Part shown: one piece after another, positions 1 to 9,042 of the stretch
Layout of the letters: the number at the start of each line of letters is the position of its first letter
Numbering within the stretch: position 1 is the stretch's first letter
Assembly (NCBI GenBank): GCA_000531095.1
Contig: HG799462.1
Location: 1,434,894 to 1,498,893, forward strand
DNA: 64,000 nucleotides
Source: Gemmata massiliana
GTDB lineage: Bacteria; Planctomycetota; Planctomycetia; Gemmatales; Gemmataceae
Direction of reading: 5' to 3'
The notes under the pieces: model-generated
The model's database searches: none
Seen by the model: the letters and a program-made list of their open reading frames with translations, nothing else
Told to the model about the DNA's origin: nothing
Program-made: the position numbers and the translations under genes

Positions 1-9
1 TCCCTGTCT

Positions 10-117
10 GTATCCCAGGGCGTTGCCCTGGGCTGGGGAATCGCAGACCTTCGGTCTGCCCGTTAATTCACCCCAACGGGGTGAGATTCCCCAGCCCAGG
101 GCAACGCCCTGGGATAC
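10..117. repeat. Long inverted repeat able to form a cruciform with two inner hairpins
   Basis: Positions 10-42 and 85-117 are perfect 33-base reverse complements. The 42-base centre holds two more small hairpins: GCAGACC/GGTCTGC near 43-59 and TCACCCC/GGGGTGA near 68-84. The whole unit can therefore fold as a stem with a three-way junction. It lies outside any convincing gene and looks like a dispersed intergenic repeat. The rest of 1-274 shows no convincing gene; the short open frames there are GC-rich shadows. Confidence 0.75.
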
Positions 118-274
118 GGGCGGGGACGCGGACGACGCTTGGGATCGGATCGGTACGGGCGGGGGCAACGCACCTGGGGCAACGGCTCCGGAATACCGGG
201 CGCGGACGTTATTTGGGATCGGTACGGGTGGAGGTAACGCTCGAACACGGACATCGGGCGATATTTGAAGGCGA

Positions 275-1564
275 TTACGCCAGCACTTCCTCGATCGCGG
301 AGGTTTTGGGATCGGCGACGGGCACGGGGCGCTCGTTCGGGTAGAAGTTCTTCGTCGAATCGAGGCCGACGGCCCGCAGGTACGTGTGGAACAAGTGGCC
401 GCTGTACACCTCGCGGTCGGCCACGGCGGTGCCGTTCGCGTTCGTCTTGCCGACCACCACACCGCCCTTAATCCCGGCACCCGCCAGCGCCACCGACCAC
501 GCCTTCGACCAGTGGTCGCGGCCGTATTGGGCATTGATGCGCGGCGTGCGCCCCATCTCGCTCATCACCACCACGAGCGTGCTCTCCAGCATCCCGCGGT
601 CCGCGAGGTCGTCGAGCAGGGCCGCGAAGGGGCGGTCGAACTCGCCGAGCTGTTCGATGTGGAAGTCGAAGTTCTCGTGGTGCGTGTCGTAGTTCGAGTG
701 CGACACCTTCACGTAGGTCACGCCCGCTTCGAGCAATCGCCGGGCGAGGAGCAGGTGGCGGCCGAAGTCGTGGCGCCCGTACCGGTCCGCGAGCTTCGGG
801 TTCTCCTTCTCCACGTCGAACACCTCGGCCTGCTTCACCACGCGCTCGGCCTGCGTGTACGACTCGGTGTAGGCTTCGGTCGCGGCCGACTTGCGGGATT
901 TCGCAAACCGGTCGTTGAGCTTCCTGCGGAACGCTTCGCGCTCCTCGTCCGTGCCGGCCGGCAAGTTGGCGGGGCGGAAGAGGTCCGCGGGCGGCTTGCC
1001 GTCACCGAGGGAGACTGAAGCGAACTTGGGTCCGAGGAACGTGGCGTCGCCGCCGTTGAAGCCGCTCCCGCCTTTCGGCAGGATCTGGATGTGTCCGGGG
1101 AGCGATGACTCGCGCGACGCGAGCATCTTGGCTGATACCGCGCCGATGTGCGGGTAACTGATCCCCGCTTCCGGCCGGCGCCCGGTGAGCATGATGCTCT
1201 CGCCGATGCCGTGGTCGTCGGAGATCGAGTTGAGGCTGCGCACGAGCGCGAGCCGGTGTGCGTGCTTCGCGGTGTGCGGGAGCAGCTCGGAAATGCGCGT
1301 GCCGGTAACGGACGTTTGAATCGCCTTGAACGGCCCGCCGGTGTCGGTGTTCGGCTTCGGATCCCACGTTTCAAGTTGACTCACACCGCCGGCCAGAAAG
1401 ATGACCAGCACGCGCTTTTGTGATTTATTCAGTTCCGCCGCGGACGCGGGGTTCGCGAACCCGTGGAGCCCCAGCGCCGCGGTGGCGCCGAGCGCGGACC
1501 CGAGAAACCCGCGGCGCGAAACGGTGTGGTCGGTGGACCGGCAGGCGTAGTTGCATGACAGCAT
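275..1564 (-). CDS. DUF1501 domain protein, Tat-exported
   Basis: A 429-residue protein of the DUF1501 family, which has a sulfatase/alkaline-phosphatase-like fold and is greatly expanded in planctomycetes. The N-terminus carries a twin-arginine signal (SRRGFLGSALG, Arg17-Arg18) followed by a hydrophobic run ending in ASA, so export as a folded protein is expected. The start ATG at 1564 has an AGGAG sequence just upstream. It lies downstream of, and on the same strand as, a DUF1549/DUF1553 gene; such pairs are a planctomycete hallmark whose substrate is unknown. Family assignment is firm; function is not. Confidence 0.9.
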   Translation of the reverse strand: MLSCNYACRSTDHTVSRRGFLGSALGATAALGLHGFANPASAAELNKSQKRVLVIFLAGGVSQLETWDPKPNTDTGGPFKAIQTSVTGTRISELLPHTAKHAHRLALVRSLNSISDDHGIGESIMLTGRRPEAGISYPHIGAVSAKMLASRESSLPGHIQILPKGGSGFNGGDATFLGPKFASVSLGDGKPPADLFRPANLPAGTDEEREAFRRKLNDRFAKSRKSAATEAYTESYTQAERVVKQAEVFDVEKENPKLADRYGRHDFGRHLLLARRLLEAGVTYVKVSHSNYDTHHENFDFHIEQLGEFDRPFAALLDDLADRGMLESTLVVVMSEMGRTPRINAQYGRDHWSKAWSVALAGAGIKGGVVVGKTNANGTAVADREVYSGHLFHTYLRAVGLDSTKNFYPNERPVPVADPKTSAIEEVLA

Positions 1565-1657
1565 GGGAACTCCTGCTTGGTGAACCCTGACCTTGCGGGC
1601 AGGGGTAATTTGGTCAGACCGGAGGTCGGTGGGTAGGGATCGGTGTGCGGCGCGAAG

Positions 1658-1685
1658 ACCCGCCGCCCTTGCGGGCGGGGTTCAC
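1658..1685 (+). repeat. Dispersed GC-rich repeat, single half-copy
   Basis: The motif around CCGCCCTTGCGGGCGGGG followed by TTCAC sits between the DUF1501 and DUF1549 genes. The same 28-base unit occurs twice more at 8442-8469 (inverted) and 8507-8534, so it is a dispersed family in this chromosome. The core CCCGC/GCGGG can form a small hairpin and could also act as a weak terminator or mRNA stabiliser. Confidence 0.65.
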
Positions 1686-1686
1686 T

Positions 1687-3321
1687 TCAATGGTTGAACC
1701 GGAACTCCGCGGACGCCACGAGCGCCCATACCAGTTCGTTGATGGTCGCTTGACGGTCCTTGGTGCTTCTCAGTACGTCGCCCACGTCCTTCATTTCGTC
1801 GGCCGTGGGCCGGCGCGCGAGCACCGCGGCGAAGAGCTCGTCCGCGACCGCGTCGGGGTTGGTGATCTTGCTGAGCCGATCGGCGAGGTTGCCGGTTCGC
1901 GGGGGGAGCAGTCCGCGCACCGCACCGCCGTACTTCAGGAACAGTGTTTGGTCGAGCGTGGCGGAGAAGTTCTCGCCCGCGTCGCCCGCCTTCCCGCCCA
2001 AAATGCTGCGGAACGGCCCGAGGCGCGGTGCGAGCTTGCTATCGAGTGCCTCTTCGGTTGCCTTGGGGCCGAGCTTCTTGAGCGCGTCGCGTTCGGCGTC
2101 CGTGTGGCCGGTCGCCTGCATCAGCGCGTAGCCGAACTGTTCCGGCGTGAGTGGCTTCAGGACCGCGACGAGGTAACGGTCCGCGGGCGGCTCGCCGAGG
2201 TCGGCAGGGATCTCGCTCGACCGCTGGTAGGCGTCCGAAAGGGCGATCTCACGGATCAGCCACTTGAGGTCGTATTTGTGCGAAATGAATTCGCGTGTGA
2301 GTTCGTCTAGCAGTTCCGGGTGTGAGGGCGGGTTCTTGCTGTGGTCCCAGTCCACCGGGTGAACGATCCCGCGGCCCATCATCATCGCCCACATGCGGTT
2401 CACGATGTTCCGAGCGAAGGTCGGGTTCTCGGGGCTCGTGATTGCCGCGGCGAGGCGCTCGCGCCGACTGTAGGCGGGCACCGGCTTCACGTTCGGCGCG
2501 GGCGCGACCTTGTACTCTTTCCCCTTTTCGGCCTTCGGATCGTCAATTGCCTTCGCGCCGAGCATCTTCGGGGTCGTTGTGTGCTGCTTCTTGTTCTTGT
2601 CGAACACGCTCGTGAAGTTCACGTCGCCCTCGGCGCGCTCGGCGATCACGGCCGTCGGTGCCTGAGCGTTGGGGAACAGGAAGGAGCGGTTCAGGAACGC
2701 CTGGATGCCGTAGTAATCGGCCTGGCGGTAGTCGTCGACGTTCGGGTGATCGTGGCACTGGGCGCACTGCATGTTGCGCCCGAGGAACACGCGGCCGATG
2801 TCCTTCGTAACGAGGTGCGGTTCGAGGTCGCGGTCGAGCACGAACTTCGCGGCCGCGCGGGTCTTGGGATCGCTACCGTCGGTCGACAGTAACTCGCGCA
2901 CGAGCGCGTCGTAGGGCTTGTTCTCCGAGAACGCCAGCTTCAGGTACTGTTCCCAGTCGGTCCGGGGCACTTTCGCATCGGGCCGGCGCTCCATTAGCAT
3001 CACGTCGAAGTGCCACGCCATGCGGCGGGCGTAACCCGTGCCGGCGAGGAGCTTGTCGATGAGTTTCTCGCGCTTGTCCTTTGCGGAGTCGGCGAGGAAG
3101 TCGTGTAGTTCTGCTACGGTCGGGGCGGTCCCTGTGAGGTCGAGTGTCACGCGGCGGAGGAATTCTTCGTCGCTCGCGGCTGGTGCGGCCTTCTTTTGAA
3201 AATCGGGAACGCCGTTGGCAATGTGCTTATCAATGCGCACGCGCAGAGGTTCTTCAGCCCGTAAGAGGGCCGGCGAAGTGAATAGCGCAACGAGCGCGAG
3301 CAACCGGGAGGGAGCGAGCAT
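1687..3321 (-). CDS. DUF1549/DUF1553 domain protein with CxxCH-type motif
   Basis: A secreted protein of about 544 residues with a DUF1549 N-terminal half and a DUF1553 C-terminal half. It contains CAQCHDHP, a heme-binding-like CxxCH motif typical of planctomycete cytochrome-associated proteins. I place the start at the ATG at 3321 rather than the longest frame, because GGAAGGA lies about 10 bases upstream and the resulting N-terminus (MLAPSRLLALVALF) is a clean signal peptide. It is followed at 122 bases by the DUF1501 gene, the usual partner. A role in a periplasmic or paryphoplasmic redox or polymer-degrading process is an inference. Confidence 0.88.
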   Translation of the reverse strand: MLAPSRLLALVALFTSPALLRAEEPLRVRIDKHIANGVPDFQKKAAPAASDEEFLRRVTLDLTGTAPTVAELHDFLADSAKDKREKLIDKLLAGTGYARRMAWHFDVMLMERRPDAKVPRTDWEQYLKLAFSENKPYDALVRELLSTDGSDPKTRAAAKFVLDRDLEPHLVTKDIGRVFLGRNMQCAQCHDHPNVDDYRQADYYGIQAFLNRSFLFPNAQAPTAVIAERAEGDVNFTSVFDKNKKQHTTTPKMLGAKAIDDPKAEKGKEYKVAPAPNVKPVPAYSRRERLAAAITSPENPTFARNIVNRMWAMMMGRGIVHPVDWDHSKNPPSHPELLDELTREFISHKYDLKWLIREIALSDAYQRSSEIPADLGEPPADRYLVAVLKPLTPEQFGYALMQATGHTDAERDALKKLGPKATEEALDSKLAPRLGPFRSILGGKAGDAGENFSATLDQTLFLKYGGAVRGLLPPRTGNLADRLSKITNPDAVADELFAAVLARRPTADEMKDVGDVLRSTKDRQATINELVWALVASAEFRFNH

Positions 3322-3451
3322 TGCGGGTGGTCCTTCCAGGTGGGATGGGCGAATGCGAACCGGTGTGCGGGACCGCGCAACCGGCGTGGAGGTAGGAATC
3401 AGGCCATAGTCGCTCCTGGGAGTGCTCAAGTCAAGCGCGAATCACTCCACC

Positions 3452-3494
3452 AAAAAACCGAGTCCCGGTCGCTTGCGACCGGGACTCGGTTTTA
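3452..3494 (-). terminator. Strong bidirectional intrinsic terminator
   Basis: An 18-base perfect stem (3455-3472 with 3475-3492) has A's on its left flank and T's on its right, so it can stop transcription in both directions. It lies directly downstream of the glycine-rich gene (minus strand) and upstream of the DUF1549 gene. Confidence 0.8.
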
Positions 3495-3513
3495 AATCAG
3501 GGAACGTTACGGG

Positions 3514-4503
3514 TTAGTACCCCGTTCCACCACTGAACCCGAACTGCTTACCACCGCCGAACCCGCCACCACCAATCCCAATGGCGCCACCAGCACCGAA
3601 CCCACCGATACCACCCTGGATGCCACCGAACCCCCCGCCGAATCCGCCCTGAATACCACCGCCGAAACCACCAATACCCCCGCCGAATCCACCCTGAATA
3701 CCACCGAATCCACCCTGAATACCCCCGCCGAATCCGCCCTGAATACCACCACCGAAACCACCAATACCACCGCCGAACCCGCCTTGAATACCACCGATGC
3801 CGCCGCCGAACCCACCAATACCACCGCCACCAAACCCGCCGATGCCACCAATACCACCGCCGCTACCGCCGAGGTAGCTCCCGATCGTCGGGAACTGCGA
3901 GATGTTGCCACCGATGCCACCGATGCTGAATCCGCCGGTGCCACCGATGCCACCACCAATACCCCCACCGATGCCACCACCAAGACCCCCGCCGAACCCG
4001 CCGAGGCCGCCACCGAATCCACCTTGGATGCCGCCGCCACCAAATCCGCCGATGCCACCGCCACCAAACCCACCGATACCGCCACCGCCGAACCCACCAA
4101 TACCGCCACCACCGAATCCGCCTTGAATCCCGCCGCCGAACCCACCGATGCCGCCACCGAATCCGCCTTGAATCCCGCCGCCGAACCCACCGATGCCGCC
4201 CTGAATGCCACCGCCGAGGTTACCACCCCCGAACCCATTGAACCCCTGGTTGTTCCCGGTGTTGCCTTGGTTGCCGAGATTGCCTTGATTGTTTCCGGCG
4301 TTGTTCCCAATGTTGCCCAGGTTGTTTCCCTGGATGGCACCTGCTGGGCGCCACGCGCCTTGCGGCACGTAGGAGAAACTTGCGGGCGCGCGGTACCGAC
4401 CGTTCGGCGGTTGTGCTTTCAATGCACCCGTGAGGGGGAGAAGAGCCAACGCGCCAAGCACTAGGGCGCCCCACGCCATCCGACGTTGGAGAGAATGAAA
4501 CAT
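3514..4503 (-). CDS. Secreted glycine-rich low-complexity protein
   Basis: About 329 residues. The first 30 form a signal peptide (MFHSLQRRMAWGALVLGALA ... KAQ). An Asn/Gly-rich segment (GNNLGNIGNNAGNNQGN) follows, and then about 220 residues are almost only Gly, Phe and Ile in irregular units such as GGFGGGIQGGFGGG. I use the ATG at 4503 because it gives the signal peptide and has a TAGGTG sequence upstream; the longer frame to 4665 adds an implausible N-terminus. No enzymatic domain is visible. A surface, matrix or fibre role is likely but unproven. The repetitive DNA makes recombination and assembly slippage likely. Confidence 0.75.
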   Translation of the reverse strand: MFHSLQRRMAWGALVLGALALLPLTGALKAQPPNGRYRAPASFSYVPQGAWRPAGAIQGNNLGNIGNNAGNNQGNLGNQGNTGNNQGFNGFGGGNLGGGIQGGIGGFGGGIQGGFGGGIGGFGGGIQGGFGGGGIGGFGGGGIGGFGGGGIGGFGGGGIQGGFGGGLGGFGGGLGGGIGGGIGGGIGGTGGFSIGGIGGNISQFPTIGSYLGGSGGGIGGIGGFGGGGIGGFGGGIGGIQGGFGGGIGGFGGGIQGGFGGGIQGGFGGIQGGFGGGIGGFGGGIQGGFGGGFGGIQGGIGGFGAGGAIGIGGGGFGGGKQFGFSGGTGY

Positions 4504-4662
4504 GGTAACACCTACTAAATAAGTGCTCATCTCAGATAGTCCGACCCGCTGTGTTACGGGCTTCGATCGGCGGGAGGGACAGAGCAGCCACAGGTGCGCA
4601 CTGCCACACGCGATTATACCACGACTTTTCTTCGGTCTTACACGAATTGACCGGCACCGGAA

Positions 4663-4690
4663 CAAAAAGAACCGGCACGCGGCCGGCTCT
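4663..4690 (-). terminator. Intrinsic terminator after otsA
   Basis: On the minus strand GAGCCGGC ... GCCGGTTC forms an 8-base stem with one G-T wobble, followed by TTTTTG. It lies about 75 bases past the otsA stop codon, on the correct strand to end that transcript. Confidence 0.6.
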
Positions 4691-4763
4691 CGCTATCTAT
4701 TAACAAGCTGTGAGAAACTTTGTCTAACTAATCACAAGGCGACGACCACCCTATCGTGTGCAG

Positions 4764-6383
4764 TTAGACACCTGCACTTGCGAGGTACATCGCGGTCAGA
4801 TACGTTTCGCGGGCGATTCGCTGCTCCTGCCGCCGTTCCCGGGCGGTTGGGGCCGCGACGGGCTCTGGTTCTTCGGCCTCCGCTTCGGTCGCCGACACCG
4901 ATACGGGAACGGGATCCGGTACGCGCTTCCCCACTTCCGACAAGAGCATTCCGGCCCAGCGGTAGATGTTGTGGTCGTCTACTTGGCTGCGCATTCGGCG
5001 CATTCGGCGCTCTTGTTCCAATCCGGACATTGTGAGCGACGCATACAGTCCGTCTGCCATTTCCTCCACGTCGAACGGGTTCACGAGCACCGCGTCGGGC
5101 AGTTCGCGCGCGGCACCCGTGAATTGGGACAACACCAGCACCCCGCGTTCGTCGTCGCGTGCGGTCACGAACTCCTTCGCGACGAGGTTCATCCCGTCGT
5201 GTAACGAGCTGACGATGCACCCCGCGGCCGCCCGGTAGAGGACAAAGATGTCTTCTGGTCCGTGATGCTCGTTGAGGAACACCACCGGCTGCCAGTCTTC
5301 GGTCCCGTGCTCCCAGTTGATCTTTTCCGCGAGCGTGTTCACCTCTTCGGTCAAATCCCGGTAGGCCGGAATGTGGGTGCGACTCGGCGCACCGACCTGC
5401 ACGAAGTGGAACTGCCCCTTCAGTTCCGGGTGCTTGTGAAGCAACCGGTCCACGGCCTGGAGTCGTTCCGGGATGCCCTTCGTGTAATCCACGCGGTCGA
5501 CGCCCACGATCAGGGGGCGGTCCCCCAGTCGGTGCTTCTTGCGCAACGCAGTCGCCCGGTCTTCCCAGTTGTTGCCCAAGTATTCCTGAGCCAACGCCGG
5601 ATCGACGCTGATCGGGAACGGGCGCACGGTCGTGGACTGCCCGGCGCGCTGCACCGCGAATCGTTCGCGGTCGATTCGGCATTCTAGCGCGCGGTCCACG
5701 GTGTCGAGGAAGTTGTTACAATCGTGCTGCGTGTGGAACCCGAGCAGGTCGTTCCCGAGCATCCCGTCGAGCAGCTCCTTGGCCCACGGGCACACCAGGA
5801 ACTTCTCCGGGCCGGGCCACGGGATGTGCCAGAACTGCGCGGTCACCAGATCCGGCCGGGCCGCTTTCAGCAGTCGCGGTAGCAGCGCGAAGTGGTAGTC
5901 CTGCACGAAAACGAGCGCGGGACCGCCTTCGGCTTCTTCGAGCACCGCTTGCGCGAACGTTTCGTTCACTCGGCGGTACGTTTCCCAGTGCTTGGGATCG
6001 AAGACGGGGCGCGCGAACACCTGGTGGCAGAGGGGCCACAACATGCTGTTGGCGGTGCCGTAGTAGTACCCCTCCTCGTCGTCCTTGGAGAGCCACACAC
6101 GACGCAGCACGTAGTTCGGATCGTCCGGAGGAACGCCCACGCGACCGCTCATGTCCGTGACCGCGCGGTCCGCGTCTCCCGAGCCGTGCGCGACCCACAC
6201 GCCCCCGCACGCTTGCATCACCGGATCGAGGGCCGTGGTCAGTCCGCCCGCGGGCCGAATCCACTCGACCTCGCCGTTCTTGTACCGGTGGATGTACGGT
6301 TCCCGGTTCGCGACCACGATCAGCTTGGCCCCGCCCAACCGCGTGCGAGCCACTTCTTCCAGACGTTCCTTGCTCCAGCCCAT
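4764..6383 (-). CDS. otsA: Trehalose-6-phosphate synthase (GT20)
   Basis: This enzyme transfers glucose from UDP- or GDP-glucose to glucose-6-phosphate, giving trehalose-6-phosphate, a cytosolic step of osmolyte synthesis. The 539-residue length fits OtsA. Recognisable GT20 motifs are an N-terminal VVANREP, FWHIPWP, the VGVDRVDYTKGIPERL loop and the C-terminal SLHDGMNLVAKEF nucleotide-binding motif. The ATG at 6383 is chosen over one at 6434 because GAGGTCC lies upstream and homologous proteins begin near here. There is no attached phosphatase (OtsB) domain; the C-terminal tail is charged and proline/alanine-rich. No otsB gene is adjacent. Confidence 0.93.
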   Translation of the reverse strand: MGWSKERLEEVARTRLGGAKLIVVANREPYIHRYKNGEVEWIRPAGGLTTALDPVMQACGGVWVAHGSGDADRAVTDMSGRVGVPPDDPNYVLRRVWLSKDDEEGYYYGTANSMLWPLCHQVFARPVFDPKHWETYRRVNETFAQAVLEEAEGGPALVFVQDYHFALLPRLLKAARPDLVTAQFWHIPWPGPEKFLVCPWAKELLDGMLGNDLLGFHTQHDCNNFLDTVDRALECRIDRERFAVQRAGQSTTVRPFPISVDPALAQEYLGNNWEDRATALRKKHRLGDRPLIVGVDRVDYTKGIPERLQAVDRLLHKHPELKGQFHFVQVGAPSRTHIPAYRDLTEEVNTLAEKINWEHGTEDWQPVVFLNEHHGPEDIFVLYRAAAGCIVSSLHDGMNLVAKEFVTARDDERGVLVLSQFTGAARELPDAVLVNPFDVEEMADGLYASLTMSGLEQERRMRRMRSQVDDHNIYRWAGMLLSEVGKRVPDPVPVSVSATEAEAEEPEPVAAPTARERRQEQRIARETYLTAMYLASAGV

Positions 6384-6833
6384 GTGATTGGACCTCGCAG
6401 GCTTTAGATGGGGCGACGAGTTTGCAACGGGCAAAATCGTTACAGAGGCGAAAGGTTAACGGTTTGCAGCGGTGGCAGCACCGCTCCACGCAATCCGTCG
6501 CGAGTCGACCAATATGCAGAGAATCCGCACTGGATAACGATGTCAGTTGCAAACGTGGTGCCGACCAAGTGTCTGCTCACTCGGATCGGACGTTTTTTCA
6601 ACTCAACCGACGGTCGGGGAGCGAGAGGGAGTTCGGATGTCTGAACTTCCGACTCCGGGTACCAATATAGGCGAACCGGGAAAGAAATGCACGCGCCGAT
6701 CCACGGCGGCATTTTGTCGAAATGCGCTAATGGGCGTTTGCTACTCTGTCAGAGTTACCGATCCGAGTAGAAATGCGCATGAGCGCGCACACCCGCGCTC
6801 CGCGCTGCTACCCAGCGCACGCGATTTCGCTCG

Positions 6834-6862
6834 TTGATCCCGCGCGCCGCGTCCGGTACACT
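6834..6862 (+). promoter_or_regulatory. Sigma-70-like promoter for the cytochrome/WD40 gene
   Basis: TTGATC (6834-6839) and TACACT (6857-6862) are separated by exactly 17 bases and end 44 bases before the start codon at 6907. The 6384-6906 intergenic stretch shows no convincing gene otherwise. Confidence 0.5.
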
Positions 6863-6906
6863 CTGTTCATCCTGCCCCGTACTCACTTTCCAACGAGACC
6901 CTCCCA

Positions 6907-8406
6907 ATGCCGCGCTGGTTCCGTTCGCGTACCGCCCGCGCTGTGGCGTGCGCGCTGCTGTGTTCCGTTTCGCAAACGGCTCCCGCTCAGCCCGAGAAGA
7001 AGCAGCCGGAGAACAAGACCGGGGCGCCTACCAAGGGAGTGAGTTTCATCAACGATGTTGCGCCGATCTTGAAAGAAAATTGTTTCGCGTGCCACGACGC
7101 GAAGAAGAAGTCCGGCAAGTACGACATGACCACCTACGAGAAGATCCGCGCGGGGGGCGTGAACGGCGACCCGGTGGTGCCGGGCAAGCCCGATCTGAGC
7201 GAGTTCCACGAACTGCTCGTTACGGCCGAACAGCGCCGGATGCCGCCACGCGACAAGGGCGAGGCGGTGCCGAAGGACAAGACCGCGGTCATCGCCCAAT
7301 GGATCAAGGAGGGGGCGAAGCTCGACGCGGGCCTCGACCCGAAGGCGGACCTGGTGAAGGAACTGCGCGTGCGGTGGGCGCCGCCGGTGCCGCCGAAGGT
7401 GTACCCGTTCGCGATCATCGTGAACGCGGTCGCCTTCACGCCCGATAACAAGCAGCTCGTTGTCGGCGGGCACCACGAACTAACCGTTTGGGACATCGCG
7501 ACCGGCAAACTCACCAAGCGCATCTACACGCGGGCCGAGCGCGCCTACGGGCTAGCGTTCCTCCCGGATGGCAAACTCGCCGTGGCCGGCGGGCGCCCGG
7601 GGCAAGAGGGCGACGTTCGCGTGTACAACATCGATGCGAAGGGGAAGGTCGAAGACGGCGTTACGATTCTCGATGGCGTGAACGACAAGGCGGTGCTCCT
7701 CAAGCACCTCTTCGATGTGGAAGACTCGGTGCTGTGCCTCGCGGTCACGCCGGACGGGAAGACGCTCGCGGCCGGCGGGTGCGACCGTGCCGTACGCGTC
7801 TTCGACCTCTCGGAAGGGCTGGACAAGGCCAAGCTAGTTCAAACGGTCGAGAACCACGCCGACTGGGTGCTCGGGTGCGCGCTGTCCGCCGACGGCAAGT
7901 TCCTGCTGACCGCCGGGCGCGACAAGACCGCGAAAGTGTGGGACGTGAAGGGCAAGGAGTCCGTGGTCACGTTCCCCGAGCACCAGAACATCGTGTACGG
8001 GGTCGCGGTGAAGGCCGACGGCAGCGCCGGGTTCTCGGTGGGGGCCGACAAGCAGCTCCGCACGTGGAAGCCGAACGGCGAGGGCAAACAGGTCAAGAAC
8101 GCGGGCGGGCACGGGGACGACGTGTTCAAGATCGTCGCCAACCCGAAGCAACCGCTGCTCGCCACTTCGAGCGCCGACAAGACTGTCCGGCTGTGGAACA
8201 TGGAAACGCTCGCGGCCGGTAAGTCGCTGGCCGGGCTGGGTGATTACGTTTACACCGTGGCGTTCAGCCCGGACGGGGAACTCGTCGTGGGCGGGAGCTA
8301 CGACGGCGGGGTCGCGGTGTGGAAGGTCAAGGACGGCGCGCTGGTGAAGGCGTTCAACGCCAGTCCCGGCCTCGTGACCAAGGAGCCGGAACCGAAGAAG
8401 AAGTGA
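6907..8406 (+). CDS. Planctomycete cytochrome-C domain plus WD40-repeat protein
   Basis: 499 residues. An N-terminal export signal (about 1-28) is followed by a planctomycete-type cytochrome C domain (PSCyt1-like) with CFACH at residues 59-63 and MPPRD further on. A beta-propeller of WD40 repeats fills about residue 135 to the end; typical blades contain LAVTPDGKTLAAGG ... VRVFDLS and TSSADKTVRLWNME. This fusion is common in planctomycetes and suggests an exported heme protein with a protein-binding propeller. It is preceded by a good sigma-70-like promoter and followed by repeat DNA. Partner and electron donor are unknown. Confidence 0.88.
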   Translation: MPRWFRSRTARAVACALLCSVSQTAPAQPEKKQPENKTGAPTKGVSFINDVAPILKENCFACHDAKKKSGKYDMTTYEKIRAGGVNGDPVVPGKPDLSEFHELLVTAEQRRMPPRDKGEAVPKDKTAVIAQWIKEGAKLDAGLDPKADLVKELRVRWAPPVPPKVYPFAIIVNAVAFTPDNKQLVVGGHHELTVWDIATGKLTKRIYTRAERAYGLAFLPDGKLAVAGGRPGQEGDVRVYNIDAKGKVEDGVTILDGVNDKAVLLKHLFDVEDSVLCLAVTPDGKTLAAGGCDRAVRVFDLSEGLDKAKLVQTVENHADWVLGCALSADGKFLLTAGRDKTAKVWDVKGKESVVTFPEHQNIVYGVAVKADGSAGFSVGADKQLRTWKPNGEGKQVKNAGGHGDDVFKIVANPKQPLLATSSADKTVRLWNMETLAAGKSLAGLGDYVYTVAFSPDGELVVGGSYDGGVAVWKVKDGALVKAFNASPGLVTKEPEPKKK

Positions 8407-8435
8407 TCGCCGCGCTGGGGTGCCTTCCTGCTCCC

Positions 8436-8540
8436 GCGCTGGTGAACCCCGCCCGCAAGGGCGGTGGGTAGGCGTGGCGGAGGATTGCGTCCATCCTTAT
8501 GTAGTCACCCGCCGCCCTTGCGGGCGGGGTTCACCAGCGC
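8436..8540. repeat. Paired inverted copies of the dispersed GC-rich repeat
   Basis: Copies of the 28-base unit seen at 1658-1685 occur here in opposite orientations (8442-8469 and 8507-8534). With flanking GCGCTGGT/ACCAGCGC they form arms of about 30 bases around a central spacer of roughly 35-40 bases. It lies just after the cytochrome/WD40 gene stop and could act as its terminator. Confidence 0.65.
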
Positions 8541-8569
8541 AGTGTGCCAAACTGAGCCAGGTAATCTGT

Positions 8570-8665
8570 TCTAGCCCCGTCAGGGGCGGCAGAGGGTAGC
8601 CAGGGGTGGAGCGAAGCGCAACCCCTAGCGGTTGAGCGCGAACGAATGGGCGACTTCTTGAATCC
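8570..8665. repeat. REP-like intergenic sequence
   Basis: A stretch with CCCCGTCAGGGGCGG and AGGGGTGGAGCGAAGCGCAACCCCT has the look of extragenic palindromic sequences found in many planctomycete genomes. No coding potential is convincing here. Identification rests on appearance only. Confidence 0.35.
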
Positions 8666-8753
8666 ACAGGCAGCCGGTTCCGAGACCTTCTCTGCGGCGC
8701 TCCGCCGCGGGTGAACTTGCTAGCGATTGCGTCCCCCGTGTCGTTGTTCTTTT

Positions 8754-8823
8754 CGCCGCCCGCAGTTATCTCGGGGCGGTCTGAATCAACTGCGTTTCCG
8801 CCCCGAGATAACTGCGGGCGGCG
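8754..8823. repeat. Perfect 26-base inverted repeat
   Basis: Positions 8754-8779 and 8798-8823 are perfect reverse complements around an 18-base loop. Together with 8436-8540 it means the whole 8407-9042 gap is filled with foldable repeats rather than genes. Confidence 0.7.
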
Positions 8824-9042
8824 CGCGTGAACGACTCGGGTCCACGATAGAAGTCGGAACCGGCTGCCTCGGACATTTCTGTGACGATTCGGTGAATCTC
8901 ACGTCGGAGTGACACAGCGCGTTGCCCTTCGCGTTGGTGGTGGAATAGAATCACCGCGACTCGGGTCCACGCTGCACGTCTTTTGGTCGTTTGCCCCGAG
9001 TCGTTCTCCCGCACCTCTCACGCGCCAATCAGGAGGATCTCC

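Noticed and set aside
3784-4464. Plus-strand Thr/Ala/Asp/Pro-rich proteins
   Set aside because: They are antisense readings of the Gly-rich gene with no ribosome site or signal.
3514-4503. CRISPR or tandem-repeat array
   Set aside because: The repeats keep a protein frame with signal peptide and have no constant spacer length; they are Gly-rich codons.
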